Below, one piece after another: positions 23,995-32,861 of a DNA stretch of 64,000 nt. The stretch's first letter is position 1; each line of letters begins with the position of its first letter. This DNA comes from Comamonadaceae bacterium (GTDB lineage Bacteria; Pseudomonadota; Gammaproteobacteria; Burkholderiales; Burkholderiaceae_C), in NCBI GenBank assembly GCA_009996515.1, contig JAACZV010000023.1:1-64000 (forward strand), in the 5' to 3' direction. Position numbers and translations under genes: made by a program. Below the pieces are notes generated by a model that was not told the DNA's origin, searched no databases, and saw only the letters and a program-made list of their open reading frames with translations.

Positions 23995-24777
23995 ATGACT
24001 CTTCTCTACATCGTGCTCGCCACCTTCGCCGGCGGGCTGCTGTCGGTGCTCGTCGCGGCGAGCCTGACCGTCGGCGTGCTGACCCGGCTCGTGAAAAGCC
24101 TCGTCAGCCTGTCGGCCGGCATCCTGCTGGGCACCTCGCTCCTGAACGTGCTGCCCGAGGCCTTCGAGAGCCACACGGCCCAGCCGCAGACGCTGTTCGC
24201 CGTGCTGCTGGCCGGCCTGCTGTTCTTCTGGCTGCTGGAGAAGGTGGAGCTGTACCGCCACGTGCACCATCACGAGGGCGACGGCCACCATCACCACCAT
24301 CATTTCGATGCCGAGCAGGCCGGCCGCGGCGGCCTGACCGTGCTGGTGGGCGACAGCATCCACAACTTCTGCGACGGCGCCATCATCGCCGCGGCCTTCC
24401 TGGCCGACACGCGGCTGGGCTTCGCGACGGCGCTGGCCATCGTCGCGCACGAGATCCCGCAGGAGGTGGGCGACTACATCGTGCTGCTGAACGCCGGCCT
24501 GAGCCGGGCCCGGGCGCTGCTGTTCAACGCGATCTCGGGCATGGCCTCGGTGGTCGGCGGCGTGCTGGGCTATTTCCTGATCGGCAGCTTCGACGGCGTG
24601 CTGCCCTGGCTGCTGGTGCTGGCCTCCAGCAGCTTCATCTACATCTCGGTGGCCGACCTGCTGCCGCAACTGCAGCAGCGCCTGGCCTGGCGCGACACGC
24701 TGGCCCAGGTGGCCTGGCTGGCCGTGGGCCTGGGCGTGGCGTTCGCCGTGTCACAGCTGCTGCACGGCGCGCACTGA
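23995..24777 (+). CDS. ZIP-family divalent metal transporter
   Basis: The 260-residue inner-membrane protein has about eight hydrophobic segments. A variable cytoplasmic loop is unusually His-rich (HVHHHEGDGHHHHHHFD, about residues 89-105). The ZIP metal-transport helices are seen as DSIHNFCDGAIIAAAF and ALAIVAHEIPQEVGDYIVLL, whose H, N/D and E residues form the binuclear centre. It probably imports zinc or another divalent metal. No Zur-type operator could be recognised upstream. Confidence 0.9.
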   Translation: MTLLYIVLATFAGGLLSVLVAASLTVGVLTRLVKSLVSLSAGILLGTSLLNVLPEAFESHTAQPQTLFAVLLAGLLFFWLLEKVELYRHVHHHEGDGHHHHHHFDAEQAGRGGLTVLVGDSIHNFCDGAIIAAAFLADTRLGFATALAIVAHEIPQEVGDYIVLLNAGLSRARALLFNAISGMASVVGGVLGYFLIGSFDGVLPWLLVLASSSFIYISVADLLPQLQQRLAWRDTLAQVAWLAVGLGVAFAVSQLLHGAH

Positions 24778-24788
24778 GCAGCGACCGA

Positions 24789-25012
24789 GCGCAGTGTCTG
24801 CGCACTGCGCGACGCGCTGCGAAGGCCCGGCGCCATGCAGGGCGACGGGCATGGGCACTGTCAGGCGCAGTGCCTGCGCACTGCGCGACGCGCTGCGAAG
24901 GCCCGACGCCATGCAGGGCGACGGGCATGGGCACTGTCAGGCGCAGTGCCTGCGCGCTGCGCGACGCGCTGCGAAGGCCCGGCGCCATGCAGGGCGGCGG
25001 GCATGGGCCGGG
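24789..25012. repeat. Three tandem 76-bp repeats with palindromes
   Basis: Near-identical units start at 24789, 24865 and 24941 (period exactly 76 bases). Each opens with a perfect 9-bp stem, 4-base loop hairpin of the form GCGCAGTGC/GCACTGCGC and continues with GCGACGCGCTGCGAAGGCCC. They fill the gap between the convergent ZIP and uspA genes. The period is not a multiple of three, so they are not a coding repeat. Confidence 0.9.
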
Positions 25013-25023
25013 CATGAGCCGCC

Positions 25024-25458
25024 CTATTTGACGATCAGCACCGGCAGGTCGGTGTGCGTCAGCACCTTCTGTGTCTCGCTGCCAAGCAGCAGGGCGGCGA
25101 CGCCGCGGCGGCCGTGCGAGGCCATGACGATGAGGTCCACGCCCTGGGTCTTGGCGTGGTCGATGATGGCCTCCCAGGCATGCAGGGCCTCGACGGTGTG
25201 GCCCTTGCAGGCCAGACCCTGGGCTGCCGCGGCCGCGCTGACGGCCTCGACGCGCTGGGTGGCGACGCGCTGCTGCGCGTCGATGAACTCCTGCGGCGGC
25301 ACGGGCTGGATCTCGGAGACCGCGCTGTAGGGGAAGGGCTCCATGACGCTGAGCGTCAGCAGCTGGGCACCATGCACCTTGGCGAGCTGGATGGCGGTGT
25401 TGACGGCGTTGGTGGTGATGTCGGAGCCGTCCGTGGGGACGAGGATGCGCTTGAACAT
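25024..25458 (-). CDS. Universal stress protein UspA family
   Basis: The 144-residue protein begins MFKRILVPTDGSDITTNAVN and ends with the nucleotide-binding signature MASHGRRGVAALLLGSETQKVL (G-2x-G-9x-G-S), so it is an ATP-binding UspA. Such proteins accumulate under stress or low oxygen. A near-consensus FNR/Anr-type site (25515-25528) lies about 63 bases upstream of the start, which would suit oxygen-responsive control. Confidence 0.92.
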   Translation of the reverse strand: MFKRILVPTDGSDITTNAVNTAIQLAKVHGAQLLTLSVMEPFPYSAVSEIQPVPPQEFIDAQQRVATQRVEAVSAAAAAQGLACKGHTVEALHAWEAIIDHAKTQGVDLIVMASHGRRGVAALLLGSETQKVLTHTDLPVLIVK

Positions 25459-25514
25459 TCGGTCCTCCAGTCGTTGCTGAGGAGCGCAGTGTCGAGCATC
25501 AGGCGCCGGCGCGT

Positions 25515-25528
25515 TTGTCGGAGATCAA
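25515..25528. promoter_or_regulatory. FNR/Anr-like box upstream of uspA
   Basis: TTGTC-GGAG-ATCAA matches the TTGAT-N4-ATCAA consensus at eight of ten positions. Its centre is about 63 bases upstream of the uspA ATG, compatible with -41.5 activation if the leader is about 22 bases. Confidence 0.4.
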
Positions 25529-25535
25529 GCCGTGG

Positions 25536-26372
25536 TCAACCCTTGGCGATCGGTCGGGCCGGGTCGGATGACCATTCGCTCCAGGAGCCCGGATAGAGCA
25601 GGCCTCCCAAGGGTTCGCCCAGGCCGGCGTGGGCCATGGCCAGCAGGTTGTGGCAGGCCGTCACGCCCGAGCCGCATTGATGCACCACAGCGTCGGCCGC
25701 GAAGGGCGCGAGCAGGGGCTGGAACTCGGCGCGCAGCTGGGCGGCCGGCTTGAAGCGGCCGTCGGGGCCGAGGTTGTCCTTGAAGAAGCGGTGGCTGGCG
25801 CCGGGGATGTGGCCGGCGGCCTGGTCCAGCGGCTCCACCTCGCCGCGGAAGCGCTCGGCGGCGCGGGCGTCGATGAGGCGGACCCGGCCGAGCTTTTTCA
25901 GCAGCGCGGCGGCGTCGATCTGGCCGACCAGGGGCGGGCCGGGCTGCCAGTCGCTGGGCGTGGCGGCGGGGATGTCGGTGCTCAGCTCGCCATCCCAGGC
26001 GCCGTCCAGCACGGCGACCTGCGCATGGCCCAGCCAGCGCAGCATCCACCACAGCCGGGCGGCGTAGGGGCCGCCCTGGCGGTCGTAGGCGACGACCTGG
26101 CGGCCCGCTGCCAGGCCCAGGCGGCGCAGCAGCGCGGCGAAGCCGTCGCGCTCGGGCAGCGGGTGGCGGCCGCGGAAGCTGCCGTCGGCGGCGGTCTTGG
26201 GGCCGCAGAGGTCGCGGTCCAGGTGCAGGTAGACCGCGCCGGGGATGTGGCCGGCCGCGTAGGCGCGCTCGCCGGCGCCGGTGTCGGCGAGGTCGAAGCT
26301 GCAGTCGACGATCAGCGGGCCGCTCAGGCCGCGCAGTTCGGCGCAGGAGATCAGCGTGGTGAAAGACTTCAT
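25536..26372 (-). CDS. sseA: Sulfurtransferase with two rhodanese domains (SseA-like)
   Basis: The 278-residue product has two rhodanese domains. The first, inactive one (about 5-140) shows AGHIPGAVYLHLDRDL and VVAYDRQGGPYAARLWWML. The second (about 155-275) carries the catalytic loop HQCGSGVTACHNLLAM. A CGSGVTA loop is typical of 3-mercaptopyruvate sulfurtransferases rather than thiosulfate-specific rhodaneses. It acts in cytoplasmic sulfur transfer. The small repeat-encoded ORF lies 13 bases upstream. Confidence 0.88.
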   Translation of the reverse strand: MKSFTTLISCAELRGLSGPLIVDCSFDLADTGAGERAYAAGHIPGAVYLHLDRDLCGPKTAADGSFRGRHPLPERDGFAALLRRLGLAAGRQVVAYDRQGGPYAARLWWMLRWLGHAQVAVLDGAWDGELSTDIPAATPSDWQPGPPLVGQIDAAALLKKLGRVRLIDARAAERFRGEVEPLDQAAGHIPGASHRFFKDNLGPDGRFKPAAQLRAEFQPLLAPFAADAVVHQCGSGVTACHNLLAMAHAGLGEPLGGLLYPGSWSEWSSDPARPIAKG

Positions 26373-26385
26373 GTCAGTGGTCCCT

Positions 26386-26616
26386 TCAGCGTTGCGCGAT
26401 TTCTTGGGCCGAGCGCTGGGCCTGCCATGGGCCAGAGGCCAATGGCCCTCCATAGGCACAAGCAGTCCGCAGGGACTGCTTGTGTCCGACTCCGGTTCCC
26501 GAGCCGGCCCGTTTGGCGATGTGCTTGCGGCTCGACGCCGCAAGCATCGCCGTCCCCTCGGGGGATCGGTCAGGCGCGCCGCGTTCAGCGGTGTGCGGCT
26601 GGACGAGGGGCTTCAT
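26386..26616 (-). CDS. Candidate small protein encoded by a palindromic repeat (76 aa)
   Basis: This ORF starts with ATG in an ATGA overlap with the EamA transporter stop and ends 13 bases before the sseA start, the same arrangement as at 1799-1966. It begins MKPLVQPHTAERGAPDR and contains the core SPEGTAMLAASSRKHIA; the C-terminal half is unlike copy A because of an extra hairpin segment. Third-position-only differences over the core suggest coding constraint, but no homologous domain is recognisable. It may be a repeat that merely stays open. Confidence 0.4.
   Translation of the reverse strand: MKPLVQPHTAERGAPDRSPEGTAMLAASSRKHIAKRAGSGTGVGHKQSLRTACAYGGPLASGPWQAQRSAQEIAQR
26397..26616 (-). 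repeat. Palindromic intergenic repeat, long copy B
   Basis: It shares with copy A (1827-1966) the 9-bp hairpin GCTTGCGGC/GCCGCAAGC (26523-26545), the GTCCCC module and the end abutting a stop codon. It differs by an insertion that includes a perfect 12-bp stem with 4-base loop (26457-26484, CACAAGCAGTCC/GGACTGCTTGTG). Confidence 0.75.
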
Positions 26617-27515
26617 GAATCCGCGGGGTTGAACTGGCTGTCCCTGGCCGGCGGGGCGACCCGGCTGCGCAGCAGCGTGGCGGCGATGCCTGCGCCGATG
26701 ATGAGCAGCATGCCGATGGCGGCCTGCCAGGTCAGCGGATCCTTGAACAGCAGCATGCCGTAAATGAAGGAGAACACGATGCCCAGGTATTGCAGGCAGG
26801 CGTTCACCAGCGGCCGGCCTATGGAGTAGGCCCGCGTCAGGCAGACCTGGGCGGTGGTGGCCAGCACGCCGACGGCCAGCAGCAGCGCGGCGCCCCACAG
26901 CGTGTGGGGCTGCAGGCCGCCCTGAGTCAGGCCCGTGATGACGGCCCCGGCCACGCAGCCACCCAAGGAGAAATAGAAGACCACGCGCAGCTCCGGCTCG
27001 CCAGCCCGGCCCAGCGCCGTGACCTGCAGATAGGCCATCGCGGCGATCATGCCGGACAGCAGGCCGGCCAGGCCGTGCCAGAGCTGCTGCTGGTCCAGCG
27101 TGGGGCGCAGGATCAGCGCGACGCCGGCAAAGCCCAGCAGCACGGAGGCCATCAGCCGCCAGTCCAGGCGCTGGGCCCCCATCAGCACGGCGCCACCGAG
27201 CAGGAACAGCGCCATCCAGACCGAGGACATGTAGTTCAGCGTCATGGCCGTGGCCAGCGGCAGGTGGCTGATGGCGTAGAACCACAGACACAGCGAGCTG
27301 ACGCCGGAGATGCTGCGCCACACATGCATGCCGGGCAGGCGGGTCTTGAGGCTCAGCCCCTGGCGCTGCGACAGCAGGGCCATCATGACCGCGCCGACCA
27401 GGCCGCGGTACATGACGATCTCGCTGGCCGCGTAGAACTCGCTGGCCAGCTTGACGCAGACGCCCATGGTGGCGAACAGCAGCGTCGCCAGGACCATGAG
27501 CGCCGGTGCGGGCAT
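26613..27515 (-). CDS. EamA-family (DMT) transporter
   Basis: The 300-residue protein has ten hydrophobic segments in two EamA repeats (first from MVLATLLFATMGVCVKLASE, second from LAGLLSGMIAAMAYLQVTALG). Members export or import small metabolites across the inner membrane, and the substrate is unknown. The ATG overlaps the TGA of the Rieske oxygenase gene (ATGA), so transporter and oxygenase are very likely one unit, and the transported compound may relate to the oxygenase substrate (inference). The C-terminus is followed at once by the palindromic repeat copy B. Confidence 0.85.
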   Translation of the reverse strand: MPAPALMVLATLLFATMGVCVKLASEFYAASEIVMYRGLVGAVMMALLSQRQGLSLKTRLPGMHVWRSISGVSSLCLWFYAISHLPLATAMTLNYMSSVWMALFLLGGAVLMGAQRLDWRLMASVLLGFAGVALILRPTLDQQQLWHGLAGLLSGMIAAMAYLQVTALGRAGEPELRVVFYFSLGGCVAGAVITGLTQGGLQPHTLWGAALLLAVGVLATTAQVCLTRAYSIGRPLVNACLQYLGIVFSFIYGMLLFKDPLTWQAAIGMLLIIGAGIAATLLRSRVAPPARDSQFNPADS

Positions 27516-28627
27516 CAGAGCGGCGCGTCGATCTCGTTGCGGTACCACTCGTGGAAGTGCTGCATGCCGTCTTCCATCGGGCTCTGGTAGGGGCCGACCT
27601 CGTTGTCGCCGCGCATCATCAAGGCCTTGCGGCCCGCGTCCATGCGCTCGGCGATCTCGTCGTCCTCCACGCAGGTCTCCATGTAGGCGGCCTGGTGGGC
27701 TTCGACGAAGTCGCGCTCGAAGGCGACGATCTCCTCGGGGTAGTAGAACTCGACGAGGTTGAGCGTCTTCTGCGGGCCCTGCGGATGCAGCGTGGAGACC
27801 ACCAGCACATGCGGATACCACTCGACCATGATGTGCGGGTAGTAGGTCAGCCAGATCGCGCCGGCCTGCGGCGGGCGGCCCTCGCGGTACTTCAGCAGCT
27901 CGTCGTGCCAGCGCTGGTAGACCGGCGAGCCGGGGCGCTCCAGTTGCTGCTGCACGCCCACCGTCTGCACCGAATGGTGCTTGCCGAACTCCCAGGCCAG
28001 GTCGTCGCAGGTGACGAAGCCGCTCAGGCCGGGGTGGAAGGGGCCGACGTGGTAGTCCTCCAGATAGACCTCGATGAAGGTCTTCCAGTTGTAGTGGCAC
28101 TCGTGGACCTGGACCTTGTCGAGCACGAAGCCGCTGAAGTCCAGCTGGGCGCGCGGCCCCAGCCGGCTCAGCTCGGCCGCGACGTCATGGCCGTTGTCCT
28201 CGAACAGCAGGCCGTTCCATTCGCGCAGCGGGTAGCGGTTCAGGTTCAGGCAGGGGTCGTGGTCGAAGTGCGGCGCACCGATCAACTCGCCCTGATGTGA
28301 ATATGTCCAGCGGTGCAGCGGGCAGACGATGTTGGCCTGGGTGTTGCCGCGACCGCGCAGCATGACCGCCTGGCGGTGCCGGCAGACGTTGGAGATCAGC
28401 TCTATGCCCTGGCTGGAGCGCACCAGCGCCCGGCCTTCGCCCTCCTGCGGGAGGGCGTAGTGGTCCCCGATTTCGGGGACCGACAAGGCATGGCCGACGT
28501 AGCGTGGCCCCCTCTGAAAGATGCTGGCCTGTTCGCGCTGGAACAGATCGGTATCGAAATAGGCGCTCACCGGGAGCTGGGTCTGGCTGCGTTGCAGCGC
28601 CGAGACGGGAAGGCTCAGGTCGGACAT
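27515..28627 (-). CDS. Rieske-type aromatic ring-hydroxylating oxygenase, alpha subunit
   Basis: The 370-residue product has an N-terminal Rieske [2Fe-2S] domain (CRHRQAV and CPLHRWTY, about residues 82-105) and a C-terminal SRPBCC catalytic domain. Its mononuclear iron site is visible in NWKTFIEVYLEDYHVGPFHP, where D, H and H are the expected ligands. Such enzymes hydroxylate aromatic or quaternary-amine substrates using electrons from a separate reductase, which is not encoded nearby. It is coupled to an EamA transporter. The substrate cannot be told. Confidence 0.88.
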   Translation of the reverse strand: MSDLSLPVSALQRSQTQLPVSAYFDTDLFQREQASIFQRGPRYVGHALSVPEIGDHYALPQEGEGRALVRSSQGIELISNVCRHRQAVMLRGRGNTQANIVCPLHRWTYSHQGELIGAPHFDHDPCLNLNRYPLREWNGLLFEDNGHDVAAELSRLGPRAQLDFSGFVLDKVQVHECHYNWKTFIEVYLEDYHVGPFHPGLSGFVTCDDLAWEFGKHHSVQTVGVQQQLERPGSPVYQRWHDELLKYREGRPPQAGAIWLTYYPHIMVEWYPHVLVVSTLHPQGPQKTLNLVEFYYPEEIVAFERDFVEAHQAAYMETCVEDDEIAERMDAGRKALMMRGDNEVGPYQSPMEDGMQHFHEWYRNEIDAPL

Positions 28628-28835
28628 GATCCAGGCGGGTCTTTCAGGCGAAGTGGGGGTGCTGCGTCCCTCCGGCGTTCTCGGGGTCGCCGAGTCGGCC
28701 AGGTTGCTAGGTGTGGAAAGGGGGTCGGGTCGACGCGCGTGCGCGCCCGGGCGAGAGGACCGAGATTCTACGCAACCCTGTGTCGCGCTGCCGACGGTTA
28801 CCTCTGTAGCCCTCGGTCCCGGGGTGCCCGCTGAC

Positions 28836-28841
28836 TACAAT
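28836..28841 (+). promoter_or_regulatory. Probable -10 element of the xseB-ispA-dxs operon
   Basis: TACAAT lies 20 bases before the xseB start in a 233-base gap that otherwise shows no gene or clear signal. No good -35 was found. Similar ACAAT/AAAAT elements precede several other starts in the window. Confidence 0.4.
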
Positions 28842-28860
28842 TGCCGTTTCGCGTTTTGAA

Positions 28861-29118
28861 ATGACAAAGACCTCGTCCCGCACCAAGACCGCCGCGTCCG
28901 ACGGCACCGAACTCAGCTACGAGCAGGCGCTCGACGAGCTGGAGCGTCTGGTGGCGGCGATGGAGGGGCAGCAGTTGCCGCTGGACCAGCTCCTGCACAG
29001 CTACAAGCGCGGCGCCGAGTTGCTGGCCCTGTGCCGCGGCCGGCTGCAGGCGGTGGAGCAGCAGGTCAAGCTGCTGGACGGCGCCGAACTGAAGGCCTGG
29101 GAGGGCCCGGAATCTTGA
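28861..29118 (+). CDS. xseB: Exodeoxyribonuclease VII small subunit
   Basis: The 85-residue protein matches Xse[41 protein letters not shown] and [14 protein letters not shown]. With XseA, encoded elsewhere, it degrades single-stranded DNA to short oligonucleotides. It is the first gene of the xseB-ispA-dxs operon, a common arrangement in proteobacteria. Its stop overlaps the TTG start of ispA. Confidence 0.93.
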   Translation: MTKTSSRTKTAASDGTELSYEQALDELERLVAAMEGQQLPLDQLLHSYKRGAELLALCRGRLQAVEQQVKLLDGAELKAWEGPES

Positions 29119-30002
29119 ATGCACAAGACTTTGAGCGCTGGACGCAGGCGTCGCTGAGCGCCTTCGAGGCGACGCTGGACGACCTGGTGCCGGCCGCAGC
29201 GCCCGCCGGGCTGGGCGAAGCGATGCGCTATGCCGTGCTGGGCGGCGGCAAGCGGCTGCGCCCGCTGCTGGTGCTGGCCAGCTGCGCGGCGGTCGGCGGC
29301 GACGGCTTCGCGGCCATGCGGGCGGCCTGCGCCGTGGAGCTCATCCATGCCTATTCGCTGGTGCACGACGACATGCCCTGCATGGACGACGACGTCATGC
29401 GCCGCGGCAAGCCCACCACCCATGTCGCCTTCGGGGAAGCCCAGGCCATGCTGGCCGGCGATGCCATGCAGGCCCTGGCCTTCGAGGTGCTGACGCCGGA
29501 CACCGGCATTGCCCCCGCGCTGCAGGCGCGGCTGTGCTCGCTGCTGGCCCGCTCGGCCGGTCACGACGGCATGGCCGGTGGCCAGGCCATCGACCTGGCC
29601 AGCATCGGCAAGCAACTCGATGAGTGCACGCTGCGCGACATGCACCGCCGCAAGACCGGTGTGTTGCTGCAGGCCAGCGTCATGATGGGGGCGGCCTGCG
29701 GCCCGGCGTCGGCGCAGGCGACGAAGTCGCTGTCCGACTACGGTGCCGCGCTGGGCCTGGCCTTCCAGGTCGTCGACGACATCCTGGACGTGACGCAGGA
29801 TTCCACTGTGCTCGGCAAGACCGCCGGCAAGGACCAGGACGCCAACAAGCCGACCTATGTCAGCGTGCTGGGCCTGGAGCCCGCGCGCGCGCTGGCTCAG
29901 GCGCTGCGTGCCGACGCGAAGGCCGCGCTGGCCGCCAGCGGCCTGGCCGACGTGAGCCATCTGAGCCTGCTGGCCGATTCGGTCGTCCAACGCGACAACT
30001 GA
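29115..30002 (+). CDS. ispA: Farnesyl diphosphate synthase
   Basis: The 295-residue product has both aspartate-rich motifs of short-chain prenyltransferases: [17 protein letters not shown] (first) and [13 protein letters not shown] (second). It also has [12 protein letters not shown] and the KTG motif ([10 protein letters not shown]). It condenses isopentenyl diphosphate with DMAPP and geranyl diphosphate to farnesyl diphosphate. The start is TTG at 29115, overlapping the xseB stop. The nearby ATG at 29119 is out of frame. dxs follows 37 bases later. Confidence 0.93.
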   Translation: MNAQDFERWTQASLSAFEATLDDLVPAAAPAGLGEAMRYAVLGGGKRLRPLLVLASCAAVGGDGFAAMRAACAVELIHAYSLVHDDMPCMDDDVMRRGKPTTHVAFGEAQAMLAGDAMQALAFEVLTPDTGIAPALQARLCSLLARSAGHDGMAGGQAIDLASIGKQLDECTLRDMHRRKTGVLLQASVMMGAACGPASAQATKSLSDYGAALGLAFQVVDDILDVTQDSTVLGKTAGKDQDANKPTYVSVLGLEPARALAQALRADAKAALAASGLADVSHLSLLADSVVQRDN

Positions 30003-30039
30003 GCGCAGCAGCCACCTACCAAGGACCCAGGCCTTAGCC

Positions 30040-31935
30040 ATGGACTACACCCTGCTGAACAGCATAGACAGCCCGGCCGACCTGCGTCGCCTGCCGCGGA
30101 CCGAACTGCGGCGCGTCGCCGACGAGCTGCGCGCCTATGTGCTGGAGAGCGTCTCCAGGACGGGCGGCCATCTCGGCTCCAACCTCGGTGCGGTCGAGCT
30201 GACCGTGGCGCTGCACTATGTGTTCAACACGCCGGAGGACCGGCTGGTGTGGGACGTGGGCCACCAGACCTATCCGCACAAGGTGCTGACGGGCCGCCGC
30301 GAGCGCATGTCGGGCCTGCGCCAGCTGGGCGGCATCAGCGGTTTCCCGCGCCGCGACGAGAGTCCCTACGACACCTTCGGCACGGGCCACTCGTCCACCA
30401 GCATCTCGGCGGCCCACGGCATGGCCATGGCGGCCAAGCTCAAGGGTGAGAACCGCAAGGCCGTGGCCATCATCGGCGACGGCTCGATGACGGCCGGCAT
30501 GGCCTTCGAGGCGCTGAACAACGCCGGCGTGGCCCATGGCGGCCTGCTGGGCGACGTGCTCGTGATCCTGAACGACAACGACATGTCCATCAGCCCGCCG
30601 GTCGGCGCGCTGAACAAATACCTGGCGCGGCTGATGAGCGGCAGCTTCTACGCCGCCGCGCGCGAGGGTGCCAAGAGCGTGCTGAAGAACACGCCGCTGT
30701 ACGAGTTCGCGCGCAAGTTCGAGGAGCACACCAAGGGCATGGTGGTGCCGGGCACCATCTTCGAGGAGTTCGGCTTCAACTACGTGGGCCCCATCGACGG
30801 CCACGACCTGGACGCGCTGATCCCGACGCTGGAGAACCTGCGCGACAAGAAGGGCCCGCAGTTCCTGCACATCGTCACGAAGAAGGGCGCCGGCTACAAG
30901 CTGGCCGAGGCCGACCCGGTCAAGTACCACGCGGCCTCCGGCAAGTTCGACCCGGCCGTGGGCTTCGTCAAGCCCGCCACGCCGCCCAAGACCACCTTCA
31001 CGCAGGTGTTCGGCGACTGGCTGTGCGACATGGCCGAGGCCGACCCGCGCCTGGTGGGCATCACGCCCGCCATGCGCGAGGGCTCGGGCATGGTGGAGTT
31101 CCACAAGCGCTTCCCGCAGCGCTATCACGACGTGGGCATCGCCGAGCAGCATTCGGTGACCTTCGCCGCCGGCCTGGCCTGCGAGGGCATCAAGCCCGTC
31201 GTCGCGATCTACTCGACCTTCCTGCAGCGCGCCTACGACCAGATGGTGCACGACGTGGCCATCCAGAACCTGCCGGTGCTGTTCGCGCTGGACCGCGCCG
31301 GCTTGGTGGGTGCCGACGGCGCCACCCACGCCGGCAACTACGACATCGCCTACACGCGCTGCATTCCCAACATGGCGGTGCTGACGCCGGCCGACGAGGA
31401 CGAGTGCCGCCAGGCGCTGTACACCGGCTTCCTGCACGATGGCCCGGTGACGGTGCGCTATCCGCGCGGTGCCGGCATGGGCGTGGTGCCCGTCAAGACC
31501 ATGACGGCCCAGCCCTGGGGCAAGGGCGAGATCCGCCGCAAGGGCCAGCGCATCGCCATCCTGGCCTTCGGCACGCTGCTCTATCCGGCGCTGGAAGTCG
31601 CCGAGCGCCTGGACGCCACGGTGGCCAACATGCGCTTCGTGAAGCCGCTGGACGCCGAACTGGTGGCCGAGCTGGCGCGCACGCACGAGGCCCTGGTCAC
31701 CGTGGAGGACGGCTGCGTGATGGGCGGCGCCGGCAGCGCCGTCGCCGAGGCGCTGAATGCCGCCGGGCTGAGCCTGCCGGTGCTGCAGCTGGGCCTGCCC
31801 GACGAGTTCATCGAGCATGGCGACCCGGCCAAGCTGATGAGCTTGTGCGGCCTGGACGCGGCCGGCATCGAGGCCAGCATCGTCAAGCGCTTCGGCGCGA
31901 AGCCGACCGTGGTGCGCTCGACCGCAGCGCGTTGA
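30040..31935 (+). CDS. dxs: 1-deoxy-D-xylulose-5-phosphate synthase
   Basis: The 631-residue thiamine-diphosphate enzyme is full length. It shows [36 protein letters not shown], the ThDP-binding [18 protein letters not shown] motif, [13 protein letters not shown], the catalytic-Glu region [16 protein letters not shown] and a C-terminal transketolase domain ([14 protein letters not shown]). It makes DXP from pyruvate and glyceraldehyde-3-phosphate, the first step of the MEP pathway that feeds ispA. Its last 53 bases overlap the convergent lysR gene on the opposite strand. Confidence 0.95.
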   Translation: MDYTLLNSIDSPADLRRLPRTELRRVADELRAYVLESVSRTGGHLGSNLGAVELTVALHYVFNTPEDRLVWDVGHQTYPHKVLTGRRERMSGLRQLGGISGFPRRDESPYDTFGTGHSSTSISAAHGMAMAAKLKGENRKAVAIIGDGSMTAGMAFEALNNAGVAHGGLLGDVLVILNDNDMSISPPVGALNKYLARLMSGSFYAAAREGAKSVLKNTPLYEFARKFEEHTKGMVVPGTIFEEFGFNYVGPIDGHDLDALIPTLENLRDKKGPQFLHIVTKKGAGYKLAEADPVKYHAASGKFDPAVGFVKPATPPKTTFTQVFGDWLCDMAEADPRLVGITPAMREGSGMVEFHKRFPQRYHDVGIAEQHSVTFAAGLACEGIKPVVAIYSTFLQRAYDQMVHDVAIQNLPVLFALDRAGLVGADGATHAGNYDIAYTRCIPNMAVLTPADEDECRQALYTGFLHDGPVTVRYPRGAGMGVVPVKTMTAQPWGKGEIRRKGQRIAILAFGTLLYPALEVAERLDATVANMRFVKPLDAELVAELARTHEALVTVEDGCVMGGAGSAVAEALNAAGLSLPVLQLGLPDEFIEHGDPAKLMSLCGLDAAGIEASIVKRFGAKPTVVRSTAAR

Positions 31936-32791
31936 GCAGGGCGTCGACCAGCGGCTGCGCGGGTCGATGCAAGGGAATCAGCGCGCTGACCCGGTAGGGA
32001 ATCGACACCGTCAAGGGCCGCACCACCAGGCCCTGGCTGGCGCAGGCCGCCGCCGTCAGCGGGTTGATGATGGCGATGCCCAGCCGGGCCCGCACCAGTT
32101 CGCAGACCGCCACGGCGCTGTGGGTCTGCACGCGCAGGCGCCGCGCCACGCCGGCCGACCCGAAGCGCGCATCGATCTCGCGCCGGTAAGGGTCGTCCTC
32201 GGCCAGGCTGATGAAGTCCTGGCCTTCGAAATCCTTCAGGGCCAGCCGCTTGCGTGCGGCGAGCGGATGGTCGCCCGGCAGCACGGCCACTTCGTCGGCC
32301 TCCAGCACCGGCTCGATGCGCACACCGGCCAGCGGCGTGGCCTGTTCGGCGAGGCCCAGGTCGAAGCGCTGTTCGCTGATCCAGGCATCCAGCAGCGGCG
32401 GCTCGGCCGGGGTGATGGAGACACGCGCCGACGGATGGGCGGCTAGCAGTTGCTGCAGCGCGCCGGGCAGCAGCGCGTGGCTCAGCGCCGGCAGGCTCAG
32501 CAGGCTCAGCTCCGCATCCTCCGAGCGGCCCAGGGCCCGGGCGCGCTCGATGACCCGGGCCAGTCCCTGGAAGCTGCGCTCCACCTCATCGAACAAGGCC
32601 CGCGCCCGCGCTGTGGCCTTGAGCCGGCCGCGCTCGCGCTCGAACAGGGCGTAGCCCAGCAACTGCTCCAGCCGCGCCAGGTCGCGCGACAGCGTGGGCT
32701 GCGAGGTGTGCAGCAGCGCCGCCGCGCCGGTGACGCTGCCGGCCGTCATGACGGCGCGAAAGACCTCGATGTGGCGGTGCTGGATATCCAT
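31883..32791 (-). CDS. lysR: LysR-type regulator, probably of lysA
   Basis: The 302-residue product has an N-terminal winged HTH ([40 protein letters not shown]) and a periplasmic-binding-protein-like effector domain. It is divergent from lysA, the classic LysR/LysA arrangement, and two inverted repeats occupy the space between. Diaminopimelate or lysine would be the expected effector, by analogy with the E. coli pair. The start [10 protein letters not shown] at 32791 is preferred to an upstream ATG at 32851 that would lie inside the operator and the lysA leader. Its 3' end overlaps dxs. Confidence 0.82.
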   Translation of the reverse strand: MDIQHRHIEVFRAVMTAGSVTGAAALLHTSQPTLSRDLARLEQLLGYALFERERGRLKATARARALFDEVERSFQGLARVIERARALGRSEDAELSLLSLPALSHALLPGALQQLLAAHPSARVSITPAEPPLLDAWISEQRFDLGLAEQATPLAGVRIEPVLEADEVAVLPGDHPLAARKRLALKDFEGQDFISLAEDDPYRREIDARFGSAGVARRLRVQTHSAVAVCELVRARLGIAIINPLTAAACASQGLVVRPLTVSIPYRVSALIPLHRPAQPLVDALLNALRSSAPRSASRRSA

Positions 32792-32801
32792 ATCAGGCCT
32801 G

Positions 32802-32834
32802 AATTGTCGCTGCACAATTTTCAATTTGATTGAA
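32802..32834. promoter_or_regulatory. Paired inverted repeats between lysR and lysA
   Basis: AATTGT-CGCTGC-ACAATT (32802-32819) and TTCAAT-TTG-ATTGAA (32820-32834) are two perfect palindromes placed end to end. The first has the T-N11-A layout of LysR-type sites; the second could be the activation half. They lie 11-43 bases upstream of the lysR start. Confidence 0.65.
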
Positions 32835-32861
32835 TAGATGGCGCCGGGCATCCTTCAGGTC

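Noticed and set aside
24789-25012. Possible CRISPR array in the tandem repeats
   Set aside because: The whole 76-base unit repeats, with no variable spacers, and there are no cas genes.
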